Source of the DNA: Burkholderia latens | Lineage (GTDB): Bacteria > Pseudomonadota > Gammaproteobacteria > Burkholderiales > Burkholderiaceae | Direction: 5' to 3' | DNA length: 64,000 nucleotides | Assembly (NCBI RefSeq): GCF_902499045.1 | Contig: NZ_CABVPL010000027.1 | Location: 21,155 to 85,154, forward strand | Part shown: piece by piece, positions 17,504-25,527 of the stretch | How the letters are laid out: each line of letters begins with the position of its first letter | Position numbering within the stretch: the first letter of the stretch is position 1 | The notes under the pieces: generated by a model | Told to the model about the DNA's origin: nothing | Database searches by the model: none | What the model saw: only the letters and a program-made list of their open reading frames with translations | Made by a program: the position numbers and the translations under genes

Positions 17504-19015
17504 ATGCGCAAACTTCTGATGTCCCTGCTGATGGCCGGCTCGCTGATCGCGGCCGGCGTTGGCTCCGCGCTCGCCGACGACGCGGCTTCCGCCGCGGCTG
17601 CGTCCGCGCCCGCTGCAACGGCTTCCGACGCAACGGCATCCGCGCCGGCGGCGTCGGCGCCGGCCGCCACTGACGCATCGGCACCTGCCGCTGCCGCCGC
17701 ACCCGCTTCGGGCGCCGCCGACGCATCGGCTGCCGCCGCCGCGTCCGCGCCGGCCGCACCGGCTGCACCGACCGCGCCGTTCTCCGTCGATTCGTCCAAG
17801 ATCAGCGCCGGCGACACCGCGTGGATGCTCACGTCCACCGCGCTCGTGCTGTTCATGACGGTCCCCGGCCTCGCGCTGTTCTACGCGGGCATGGTCCGCA
17901 AGAAGAACGTGCTCGCGACCGTGATGCAGAGCTTCGCGATCACCGCGCTGATCACGGTGCTGTGGACGGTGGTCGGCTACAGCCTCGCGTTCACGCCGGG
18001 CAACGGCTTCATCGGCGGCCTGTCGCGCGTGTTCCTGCACGGGATGAACTACATCAAGGGCGACAAGGCGACCACGCTGACCGTCAGCCATCTCGCGTCG
18101 ACGATTCCGGAATCGGTCTACTTCGTGTACCAGATGACGTTCGCGATCATCACGCCGGCGCTGATCTGCGGCGCGTTCGCCGACCGGATGAAGTTCTCGG
18201 CGATGCTCGTGTTCATGACGCTCTGGTCGCTGATCGTCTACGTGCCGATCGCGCACATGGTGTGGGAGCCGACCGGCTGGCTGTCGGCGGACGGCGTGCT
18301 CGACTTCGCGGGCGGCACGGTCGTGCACATCAACGCCGGCATCGCGGGCCTGATGTCGTGCCTCGTGCTCGGCAAGCGCGTCGGCTACGGCCGCGAATCG
18401 ATGGCGCCGCACAATCTGGTGCTGACGATGATCGGCGGCTCGATGCTGTGGGTCGGCTGGTTCGGTTTCAACGCGGGTTCGGCGGTTGCGGCCGACGGCC
18501 GTGCGGGCTTCGCGATGCTGACGACGCAAGTCGCGACGGCGTGCGCGGCGCTCGGCTGGATGTTTGCGGAATGGATCGCGAAGGGCAAGCCGTCGGTGCT
18601 CGGCATCGTGTCGGGCGCGGTCGCGGGTCTCGTCGCGATCACGCCGGCAGCCGGCTTCGTCGGCGTGGCGGGCGCGCTCGTGATCGGCATCGCGGCGGGC
18701 GTGATCTGCTTCTGGTCGGCAACGTGGCTCAAGTCGAAGCTCGGCTACGACGATTCGCTCGATGCGTTCGGCGTGCACGGCGTGGGCGGGATCCTCGGCG
18801 CGCTGCTGACCGGCGTGTTCGCGGTCAAGGACATCGGCGGTTTCGACGGCAGCCTGCTGCTGCAGGCGAAGGGCGTGCTGATCACGCTGGTCTACAGCGG
18901 CGTGCTGAGCTTCGTGCTGCTGAAGCTGATCGACCTGACGATCGGCCTGCGCGTGACCGAAGAGGAAGAGCGCGAAGGTCTCGACGTGATCCTGCACGGC
19001 GAGCATGTCGAATAA
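17504..19015 (+). CDS. amtB: Ammonium transporter AmtB
   Basis: 503 aa inner-membrane ammonium channel. N-terminal signal peptide (LLMSLLMAGSLIAAGVGSAL), then about 65 residues made almost only of Ala, Ser, Pro, Thr and Asp before the first core helix at TAWMLTSTALVLFMTVPGLA. The core shows the expected motifs: FYAGMVRKKN, the twin-His pore region (DFAGGTVVHINAG and DAFGVHGVGGILGALLTG) and a cytosolic tail LRVTEEEEREGLDVILHGEH. The long Ala-rich linker is not needed for transport and is unusual compared with E. coli AmtB. Co-transcribed with glnK. Confidence 0.96.
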   Translation: MRKLLMSLLMAGSLIAAGVGSALADDAASAAAASAPAATASDATASAPAASAPAATDASAPAAAAAPASGAADASAAAAASAPAAPAAPTAPFSVDSSKISAGDTAWMLTSTALVLFMTVPGLALFYAGMVRKKNVLATVMQSFAITALITVLWTVVGYSLAFTPGNGFIGGLSRVFLHGMNYIKGDKATTLTVSHLASTIPESVYFVYQMTFAIITPALICGAFADRMKFSAMLVFMTLWSLIVYVPIAHMVWEPTGWLSADGVLDFAGGTVVHINAGIAGLMSCLVLGKRVGYGRESMAPHNLVLTMIGGSMLWVGWFGFNAGSAVAADGRAGFAMLTTQVATACAALGWMFAEWIAKGKPSVLGIVSGAVAGLVAITPAAGFVGVAGALVIGIAAGVICFWSATWLKSKLGYDDSLDAFGVHGVGGILGALLTGVFAVKDIGGFDGSLLLQAKGVLITLVYSGVLSFVLLKLIDLTIGLRVTEEEEREGLDVILHGEHVE

Positions 19016-19081
19016 GTAACGCGATCGAACGGCGGGCCGCCGCGCAGACGGCGCCCGCACCGAATGAGCGCAGCGACTTCG

Positions 19082-19107
19082 GCCCGCCCACCCGGCGGGC
19101 TTTTTTT
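19082..19107 (+). terminator. Intrinsic terminator after amtB
   Basis: GCCCGCC-CACCC-GGCGGGC followed by seven T, 66 bp after the amtB stop. Ends the glnK-amtB transcript before gshA. Confidence 0.88.
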
Positions 19108-19258
19108 CTCCTGCCGCGCGCTGCCGTAGCGGATAACCCTTCACTCTATCGGGTCAATAGCCGAAAACTTCCTCCATATCCTTGTGAAGCCGGGAACAAT
19201 CCCCAAATGGGCAAGGCAATTGCTCTACAATCTTCATTCTCCCGCTCGCGAGTGATTC

Positions 19259-20548
19259 ATGGTTCCCCACCTCGTTACCGCGTTGAACGGTCCGCTGCTC
19301 GAGCTCGAGCAGAAGATCCTCGACGCGACGCCTGCGATCGAACGCTGGTTCAGGCTCGAATGGCAGGAACACACGCCGCCGTTCTATTGTTCGGTGGACC
19401 TGCGCAATGCCGGCTTCAAGCTGGCGCCCGTCGACGCGAACCTGTTCCCGGGCGCGTTCAACAATCTGCCGTCCGAAGTGCTGCCGCTCGCCGTCCAGGC
19501 CGCGATGGCCGCGATCGAGAAGATCTGCCCGGACGCGAAGAACCTGCTCGTGATTCCCGAGCTGCCGACCCGCAACGCGTTCTACCTCGAAAACGTCGCG
19601 CGGCTCGCGACGATCATGCGTCAGGCCGGCCTGAACGTGCGTTTCGGCTCGCTCGATTCGAGCATCACCGACATCACGCCGATCACGCTCGCCGACGGCC
19701 AGAAGATCGTGCTCGAGCCGCTCGAGCGTTCGCAGCGCCGCCTCGGCCTGAAGAATTTCGACCCGTGCTCGATCCTGCTGAACAACGACCTGTCGGCCGG
19801 GATTCCGGCCGTGCTGGAAAATCTGCACGAGCAGTACCTGCTGCCGCCGCTGCACGCGGGCTGGGCCGTGCGCCGCAAGTCGACGCACTTCTCGTGCTAC
19901 GACGACGTCGCGAAGAAGTTCGCGAAGATGGTCGGCGTCGATCCGTGGATGGTGAATCCGTATTTCGCGCACGTCGAAGGCGTCGACTGGCAGGCGCATG
20001 AAGGCGAACAGGCGCTCGCCGACGCGATCGACGGCGTGCTGAAGAAGATCGCGCGCAAGTACCGCGAATACGGGATCAGCGAAAAGCCGTACGTCGTCGT
20101 GAAGGCCGACGCGGGCACCGCCGGGCGCGGCGTGATGACCGTCCACGACGCGGCCGAGATCGGCCGCATGTCGAAGGCCGAGCGCGCGCAGATGGCCGAG
20201 TCGAAGGCGGGGCTCGCGGTGCGCGACGTGATCGTGCAGGAAGGCGTCTACACGTTCGAGCGCGTCGGCGACGAAGTCGCGGAGCCGGTCGTGTACATGA
20301 TCGACCGCTACGTTGTCGGCGGCTTCTACCGCACGCACGGCGGCCGCGAGCGCGACCAGAACCTGAACGCGCCGGGCATGCACTACGTGCCGCTCGGTTT
20401 CGAGCACACCGCGCTGCCGGATGCCGGCGCGAAGCCGGGCGCCGCGCCGCCGAACCGTTTCTACATGTACGGCGTCGTCGCGCGCCTGTCGCTGATCGCG
20501 TCGTCGATCGAACTGGAAAAGACCGATCCCGAAGCCATCCAGGTGTAA
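19259..20548 (+). CDS. gshA: Glutamate-cysteine ligase (proteobacterial type)
   Basis: First step of glutathione synthesis: ATP-dependent joining of glutamate and cysteine. 429 aa of the betaproteobacterial/rhizobial GshA family, not the E. coli type. Characteristic blocks: HTPPFYCSVDLRNAGFKLAP, VDANLFPGAFNNLP, KSTHFSCYDDVAKKFAKMVG and VVVKADAGTAGRGVMTVHDA, the last resembling an ATP-grasp nucleotide loop. A plausible -10 box TACAAT lies at 19226-19231, but the -35 is poor. The start has only a weak ribosome site. Followed 25 bp later by gshB. Confidence 0.95.
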   Translation: MVPHLVTALNGPLLELEQKILDATPAIERWFRLEWQEHTPPFYCSVDLRNAGFKLAPVDANLFPGAFNNLPSEVLPLAVQAAMAAIEKICPDAKNLLVIPELPTRNAFYLENVARLATIMRQAGLNVRFGSLDSSITDITPITLADGQKIVLEPLERSQRRLGLKNFDPCSILLNNDLSAGIPAVLENLHEQYLLPPLHAGWAVRRKSTHFSCYDDVAKKFAKMVGVDPWMVNPYFAHVEGVDWQAHEGEQALADAIDGVLKKIARKYREYGISEKPYVVVKADAGTAGRGVMTVHDAAEIGRMSKAERAQMAESKAGLAVRDVIVQEGVYTFERVGDEVAEPVVYMIDRYVVGGFYRTHGGRERDQNLNAPGMHYVPLGFEHTALPDAGAKPGAAPPNRFYMYGVVARLSLIASSIELEKTDPEAIQV

Positions 20549-20573
20549 CGGCTTCGCTACGTACAGGACCCGC

Positions 20574-21530
20574 ATGGACATTCTCTTTATCGCCGACCCG
20601 CTCGAGCGCTTCAAGATCTACAAGGATTCGACCTACGCGATGATGGCGGAGGCCGCGCGCCGCGGGCATGCGGTGTACGCATGCGAGCCGCGCCACCTCG
20701 CGTGGACGGGTTCCGCCGTCGAGGCCGACGTGCGGCGCATCGAGATCGTCGGCGAGCTGGACGACCTGCATCGCGACACCTGGTTCGACGCGGGCGCGGT
20801 CGACGCGCGCCGTCTCGAATCGTTCGGCGCGGTGCTGATGCGCAAGGATCCGCCGTTCGACATGGAGTACGTGACGTCGACGTGGCTGCTCGAGCTGGCC
20901 GAGCGCGCGGGGGCGCGCGTGTTCAACAAGGCGCAGGCGATCCGCGATCATTCGGAGAAGCTCGCGATCGGCGAATTTCCGCAGTTTGTCGCGCCGACGC
21001 TCGTCACGCGCGACGCGAACCGGCTGCGCGCGTTCCACGCCGAGCACGGCGACGTGATCCTGAAGCCGCTCGACGGAATGGGCGGGATGGGCGTGTTCCG
21101 CGTGAAGCCTGACGGCATGAACCTCGGTTCGATCGTCGAGATGCTCAGCCACGACGGCACGCGCTCGGTGATGGCGCAGAAGTTCATCCCGGAGATCAAG
21201 GCCGGCGACAAACGCGTCCTGCTGATCGGCGGCGAGCCGGTCCCGTATTCGCTCGCGCGGATTCCGCAGGGCAGCGAGGTGCGCGGCAATCTCGCCGCGG
21301 GCGGGCTCGGTGTCGCGCAGCCGCTGACGCCGCGCGACCGCGAGATCGCCGAGACGCTCGGGCCGGTGCTTGCCGCGCGCGGGCTGCTGCTGGTCGGGCT
21401 CGACGCGATCGGCGACTGGCTGACCGAGGTGAACGTGACGAGCCCGACGTGCTTTCGCGAGATCATGGAGCAGACGGGTTTCGACGTCGCCGCGATGTTC
21501 ATCGACGCGCTGGAGCGGGCGGCCGCGTAG
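20574..21530 (+). CDS. gshB: Glutathione synthetase
   Basis: Adds glycine to gamma-glutamylcysteine. 318 aa ATP-grasp enzyme with the GshB N-terminus MDILFIADPLERFKIYKDST, the substrate segment LMRKDPPFDMEYVTSTWLLE, ATP-binding VILKPLDGMGGMGVFRVK and C-terminal LTEVNVTSPTCFREIM. Ordered after gshA in what is almost certainly one operon. Confidence 0.97.
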   Translation: MDILFIADPLERFKIYKDSTYAMMAEAARRGHAVYACEPRHLAWTGSAVEADVRRIEIVGELDDLHRDTWFDAGAVDARRLESFGAVLMRKDPPFDMEYVTSTWLLELAERAGARVFNKAQAIRDHSEKLAIGEFPQFVAPTLVTRDANRLRAFHAEHGDVILKPLDGMGGMGVFRVKPDGMNLGSIVEMLSHDGTRSVMAQKFIPEIKAGDKRVLLIGGEPVPYSLARIPQGSEVRGNLAAGGLGVAQPLTPRDREIAETLGPVLAARGLLLVGLDAIGDWLTEVNVTSPTCFREIMEQTGFDVAAMFIDALERAAA

Positions 21531-21680
21531 CCGGCTTCGCGCGCAAGCCCGGCGGCGGCCGCGCAGGTCCCCCGCCGCCGGAGCGGTTCGACCGGCCTGC
21601 TACAATGCCCGCTTGCCAGGCGCCGCGACCCGTGCGCCGCAGGCCCGGCGGTCGGGCCCTAAACCGTTGCAAGGCTGAAC

Positions 21681-21761
21681 ATGAAACGCTTCCCTCACTC
21701 GCTATGCTCGTTGCCCCGCCGCGGGGCGTCGGCCCGCCAGCGGCGGGCGGGAGCACGCTGA
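21681..21761 (+). other. Candidate 26-residue leader ORF upstream of the EIIA-Man gene
   Basis: An Arg-rich ORF beginning MKRFPHSLCSLPRRG whose TGA ends one base before the ATG of the next gene. It is preceded by CAAGG. It overlaps two tight hairpins, GCCCCG-CCG-CGGGGC (21713-21727) and GCCCGCC-AGC-GGCGGGC (21732-21748), the second covering the area where the downstream ribosome site lies. This geometry would suit translational coupling, but the ORF may be chance. A -10-like TACAAT sits at 21601-21606. Confidence 0.3.
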
Positions 21762-21762
21762 C

Positions 21763-22233
21763 ATGGCCGGGATTCTGATCATCGCGCACGCGCCGCTCGC
21801 CACCGCGCTGCGCGACTGCATCGCGCACATCTATGGCGGCGTGCCCGCGCGCATCGGCTGTATCGACGTGCTGGCGGACAGCGACCCGACTCAAGTGATG
21901 GCATTCGCGCACGCGGAACTGGCGCGGCTCAGGGAAGACAACGGCGTCGTCGTGCTGACCGACATGTACGGCGCGACGCCCGCGAACATCGCGGGCCAGC
22001 TCGCGAAGCTCGACAACGTGCGCGTGCTCGCCGGCGTGAACCTGCCGATGCTCGTGCGCGCCGTCTGCTACCGCACCGTGCCGCTCGACAAGCTCGTCGA
22101 CAAGGCGCTGTCCGGCGGCGCGAAGGGCGTTCACGAAGTGGCGGCCGGCACGCCGCCGCCGCCGACCGAAGTCGGCTGCGGCCAGTGCGCGCCGATTCCG
22201 CCCGAGCCGCAACCGCGCACCGAATCGCACTGA
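21763..22233 (+). CDS. PTS EIIA component, mannose/fructose family
   Basis: 156 aa cytoplasmic phosphotransfer protein. MAGILIIAHAPLATALRDC carries the phosphorylatable His about residue 9; later motifs GVVVLTDMYGATPANIAGQL and VLAGVNLPMLVRAV are typical of EIIA-Man. No EIIB, EIIC or EIID partner is near, only HPr and Enzyme I, so it is more likely a regulatory EIIA than part of sugar uptake, as proposed for this cluster in other betaproteobacteria. Confidence 0.92.
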   Translation: MAGILIIAHAPLATALRDCIAHIYGGVPARIGCIDVLADSDPTQVMAFAHAELARLREDNGVVVLTDMYGATPANIAGQLAKLDNVRVLAGVNLPMLVRAVCYRTVPLDKLVDKALSGGAKGVHEVAAGTPPPPTEVGCGQCAPIPPEPQPRTESH

Positions 22234-22307
22234 CCGTCCCGTTTTCCGTTTTAGACCGACCCGCCGACGCCCGTCGCCGGCGGCCGCGACCGACCCGACC
22301 GAGAATC

Positions 22308-22577
22308 ATGCTTCAACAAGAAACCACGATCGTCAACAAATTGGGGCTCCATGCACGCGCATCCGCCAAGCTTACGCAACTGGCCGGCAACTTCCAGTCG
22401 GAAGTCTGGATGACGCGCAACGGGCGCAAGATCAACGCGAAGAGCATCATGGGCGTGATGATGCTGGCGGCCGGTATCGGCAGCACGGTGACGATCGAGA
22501 CCGACGGGCCCGACGAGAAGGAAGCGATGGACGCGCTGCTGAAACTGATCGCGGACAAGTTCGGCGAAGGCCAGTGA
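22308..22577 (+). CDS. ptsH: Phosphocarrier protein HPr
   Basis: 89 aa. His15 in NKLGLHARASAKL is the Enzyme I phosphorylation site, and Ser46 in GRKINAKSIMGVMML is the HPr-kinase-type regulatory site, consistent with betaproteobacteria that carry HprK. Start at 22308; the ribosome site is weak. Followed by an intrinsic terminator, so ptsI may be partly uncoupled. Confidence 0.96.
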   Translation: MLQQETTIVNKLGLHARASAKLTQLAGNFQSEVWMTRNGRKINAKSIMGVMMLAAGIGSTVTIETDGPDEKEAMDALLKLIADKFGEGQ

Positions 22578-22612
22578 TTCCCCGCGCGGGATCATTGCCG
22601 TTTCGAAGCAGA

Positions 22613-22640
22613 ATGCCGCGTTTCCCGCGGCATTTTTTTT
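22613..22640 (+). terminator. Intrinsic terminator between ptsH and ptsI
   Basis: ATGCCGCG-TTTCC-CGCGGCAT followed by an eight-T run. Strong stem and tail; implies that ptsI gets most of its transcripts from its own promoter or by read-through. Confidence 0.85.
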
Positions 22641-22706
22641 GCCCGCAGCATTGATGCGAAAAGCGCAATGCTGCGCTGCATGCAGTCAGCAGGGAGGCGC
22701 GGAATT

Positions 22707-22712
22707 TATAAT
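22707..22712 (+). promoter_or_regulatory. Candidate -10 box of a ptsI promoter
   Basis: Perfect TATAAT in an otherwise GC-rich gap, 67 bp after the ptsH terminator and 68 bp before the ptsI GTG. The expected -35 position has no good match, so only the -10 is supported. Confidence 0.4.
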
Positions 22713-22779
22713 CGCTAACCGGGGTCATAAGCGCATCGCAGCAGTGTGCCGCGGCTTTACATGTACAGAGGAGGTGCGC

Positions 22780-24552
22780 GTGTCCTTCACGCTGCATGGC
22801 ATTCCCGTCTCACGTGGTATCGCGATCGGGCGAGCGTATCTGATCGCGCCGGCGGCGCTCGACGTCGCCCATTATCTCGTCGACATCGACCGCATCGATG
22901 CCGAGGTCGAGCGTTTCCGCACGGCGCGCGACGTCGTGAACCGCGAGCTCGAGGCGCTGCGCGCCGACCTGACCGACGACACCCCGACCGAAGTGGGCGC
23001 GTTCATCGACGTGCACGCGATGATCCTGAACGACGCGATGCTCGTGCAGGAAACGATCGACCTGATCCGCACGCGCCGCTACAACATCGAATGGGCGCTG
23101 ACCGAGCAACTCGAACTGCTCACGCGCCACTTCGACGACATCGAGGATGAATACCTGCGCGAGCGCAAGGCCGACATCGAGCAGGTGGTCGAGCGCGTGC
23201 TGAAGGCGCTCGCCGGCGCGCCGTCCGCATCGCAGGCGCTCGACGGCGCGGCCGCGCGCGGCCAGAACGAGATGATCGTCGTCGCGCACGACATCGCGCC
23301 GGCCGACATGATGCAGTTCAAGTCGCAGTCGTTCCAGGCGTTCGTCACCGATCTCGGCGGCCGCACGTCGCACACGGCGATCGTCGCGCGCAGCCTCGGC
23401 ATTCCGGCCGCGGTCGGCGTCCAGCATGCGAGTTCGCTGATCCGCCAGGACGACCTGATCATCGTCGACGGCGACCAGGGGATCGTGATCGTCGATCCGG
23501 CGCCGATCGTCCTCGAGGAATATTCGTATCGCCAGTCCGAGAAGCTGCTCGAGCAGCGCAAGCTGCAGCGCCTGAAGTTCTCGCCGACACAAACGTTGTG
23601 CGGCACCAAGATCGACCTGTACGCGAACATCGAGCTGCCCGACGACGCGAAGGCGGCCGTCGAGGCCGGCGCGGTCGGCGTCGGGCTGTTCCGCTCCGAG
23701 TTCCTGTTCATGCATCAGAAGGAGATGCCGGAGGAAGAGGAGCAGTTCGCCGCGTACAAGCGCGCGGTCGAGTGGATGAAGGGCATGCCGGTGACGATCC
23801 GCACGATCGACGTCGGCGCCGACAAGCCGCTCGATGCGCTCGACGAAGGCTACGAGACGGCGCCGAATCCGGCGCTCGGGCTGCGCGCGATCCGGTGGAG
23901 CCTGTCCGAGCCGCAGATGTTCCTGACGCAGTTGCGCGCGATCCTGCGTGCGTCCGCGTTCGGGCAGGTGAAGATCCTGATCCCGATGCTCGCGCACGCG
24001 CAGGAGATCGACCAGACGCTCGACCTGATCCGCGAGGCGAAGCGCCAGCTCGACGACGCGGGGCTCGCGTACGATCCGAACGTGCGCGTCGGCGCGATGA
24101 TCGAGATCCCGGCCGCGGCGATCGCGCTGCCGCTGTTCCTGAAGCGCTTCGATTTCCTGTCGATCGGCACGAACGACCTGATCCAGTACACGCTCGCGAT
24201 CGACCGCGCGGACAACGCGGTCGCGCATCTGTACGACCCGCTGCATCCGGCGGTGCTGCACCTGATCGCCTACACGCTGCGCGAAGCGAAGCGCGCGGGC
24301 GTGCCGGTGTCGGTGTGCGGGGAGATGGCCGGCGACCCGGCGCTCACGCGCCTATTGCTCGGGATGGGGCTCACCGAGTTCTCGATGCATCCGAGCCAGC
24401 TGCTGGTCGTGAAGCAGGAGATCCTGCGCGCGCACCTGAAGTCGCTCGAGAAGCCGACGGCCGACGTGCTGGCCGCGTTCGAGCCGGAGGAAGTGCAGGC
24501 GGCGCTCAAGCGCCTGGCGGTCGCGGAGCCGCGCGCGGACGCCGCGGCTTGA
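22780..24552 (+). CDS. ptsI: PTS Enzyme I (phosphoenolpyruvate-protein phosphotransferase)
   Basis: Phosphorylates HPr from phosphoenolpyruvate. 590 aa from the GTG at 22780, with AGAGGAGG directly upstream; longer frames have no site. HPr-binding N-terminal domain, phospho-His about residue 198 in GGRTSHTAIVARSLGIPAAV, and the PEP-binding barrel with GVGLFRSEFLFM, RTIDVGADKPLDAL, NPALGLRAIRW, SIGTNDLIQYTLAIDRAD and catalytic VSVCGEMAGDPALTRLLLGM. Together with HPr and the EIIA it forms a PTS relay without sugar permease genes nearby. Confidence 0.96.
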   Translation: MSFTLHGIPVSRGIAIGRAYLIAPAALDVAHYLVDIDRIDAEVERFRTARDVVNRELEALRADLTDDTPTEVGAFIDVHAMILNDAMLVQETIDLIRTRRYNIEWALTEQLELLTRHFDDIEDEYLRERKADIEQVVERVLKALAGAPSASQALDGAAARGQNEMIVVAHDIAPADMMQFKSQSFQAFVTDLGGRTSHTAIVARSLGIPAAVGVQHASSLIRQDDLIIVDGDQGIVIVDPAPIVLEEYSYRQSEKLLEQRKLQRLKFSPTQTLCGTKIDLYANIELPDDAKAAVEAGAVGVGLFRSEFLFMHQKEMPEEEEQFAAYKRAVEWMKGMPVTIRTIDVGADKPLDALDEGYETAPNPALGLRAIRWSLSEPQMFLTQLRAILRASAFGQVKILIPMLAHAQEIDQTLDLIREAKRQLDDAGLAYDPNVRVGAMIEIPAAAIALPLFLKRFDFLSIGTNDLIQYTLAIDRADNAVAHLYDPLHPAVLHLIAYTLREAKRAGVPVSVCGEMAGDPALTRLLLGMGLTEFSMHPSQLLVVKQEILRAHLKSLEKPTADVLAAFEPEEVQAALKRLAVAEPRADAAA

Positions 24553-24646
24553 AGGGTGGCTCGAGGGGCCGCTTCAGGGCCGCATGAATCTTCGCAAATG
24601 TTGCTGAACGTCACGCATGCGCCGCCCGGCGCACCCATCACGCGCG

Positions 24647-25399
24647 TCAGTGCCGGCCCTGGCACACGGGGCAATCGGTCTGGCGCGCGATCTTCATCGT
24701 CGTCCATTCCATCCGCAGCGAATCGAGCATCATCAGCCGGCCATTGAGCGTCGTGCCGATCGCGCCGATCACGCGCAGCGCTTCGGCCGCCTGCATCGCG
24801 CCGATGATCCCGACCGTCGGCGCGAACACGCCCATCGTCGCGCATGCGACTTCCTCGAACGGCTGGTCTTCCGGGAACACGCACGCGTAGCAGGGCGCGG
24901 CCGGGTCGCGGAAGTCGAACGTGCTGATCTGTCCGTCGAAGCGCAGCGCGGCGCCCGACACGAGCGGCACGCCGTGCGCGACGCACGCGCGGTTGATCGC
25001 ATGGCGCGTCGCGAAATTGTCGGTGCAGTCGAGCACGACGGTCGCGCGCGGCACATGCTCGTCGAGCCATGCGTCGTCGACGCGCGCGGCGACCGCATTG
25101 ACCGTCACGTCCGGGTTCAGCTGCGCGAGCGTGTCGCGCCCCGATTCGACCTTGCTGCGGCCGACCGACGCCGTCGCGTGCAGGATCTGCCGCTGCAGGT
25201 TCGTGAGGTCGACCGTGTCGGCGTCGGCCAGCGTGATCGAGCCGACGCCGGATGCCGCGAGATACATCGCGGCCGGCGAGCCGAGGCCGCCGGCGCCGAC
25301 GACGATCGCATGCGCGTCGAGAAAGCGCTGCTGCGCCTCGATGCCGATTTCGTCGACGAGGATGTGGCGGGAATAGCGGAGGAGTTGATCGTCGTTCAT
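24647..25399 (-). CDS. HesA/MoeB/ThiF-family adenylyltransferase
   Basis: E1-like enzyme, 250 aa, that adenylates the C-terminus of a small ubiquitin-like sulfur carrier (MoaD or ThiS). Nucleotide-binding motif VVGAGGLGSPAAMYLAASGV, DADTVDLTNLQRQ, the metal-site cysteines in AAPCYACVF and CPVCQG, and the conserved CTDNFATRHAINRAC segment are visible. The family cannot be split into MoeB and ThiF by eye, and no mo- or thi- gene is adjacent. Downstream of ctpA on the same strand, but a strong terminator lies between them, so it may be mainly on its own transcript. Confidence 0.92.
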   Translation of the reverse strand: MNDDQLLRYSRHILVDEIGIEAQQRFLDAHAIVVGAGGLGSPAAMYLAASGVGSITLADADTVDLTNLQRQILHATASVGRSKVESGRDTLAQLNPDVTVNAVAARVDDAWLDEHVPRATVVLDCTDNFATRHAINRACVAHGVPLVSGAALRFDGQISTFDFRDPAAPCYACVFPEDQPFEEVACATMGVFAPTVGIIGAMQAAEALRVIGAIGTTLNGRLMMLDSLRMEWTTMKIARQTDCPVCQGRH

Positions 25400-25473
25400 G
25401 GGGAAGTGGCGCCACGCACACCGCCGGCGGCGCGGACGTGTTTGCGTCTGTCTGCGTATTCTAGGCGCACATG

Positions 25474-25510
25474 AAAAACGGGCCATCGCGGTCTTCCCGC
25501 GATGGCCCGT
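25474..25510 (-). terminator. Intrinsic terminator after ctpA
   Basis: On the minus strand, a perfect 14-bp stem (ACGGGCCATCGCGG and complement) with a 5-nt loop is followed by TTTTT. It starts 17 bp after the ctpA stop and is one of the strongest terminators in the window. Confidence 0.88.
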
Positions 25511-25527
25511 CGGATGCCGGCCGGCGC

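Noticed and set aside
17555-17780. Frameshift at the N-terminus of amtB
   Set aside because: The Ala-rich segment stays in frame from a good signal peptide into the transporter core; it is an insertion-like linker, not a break.
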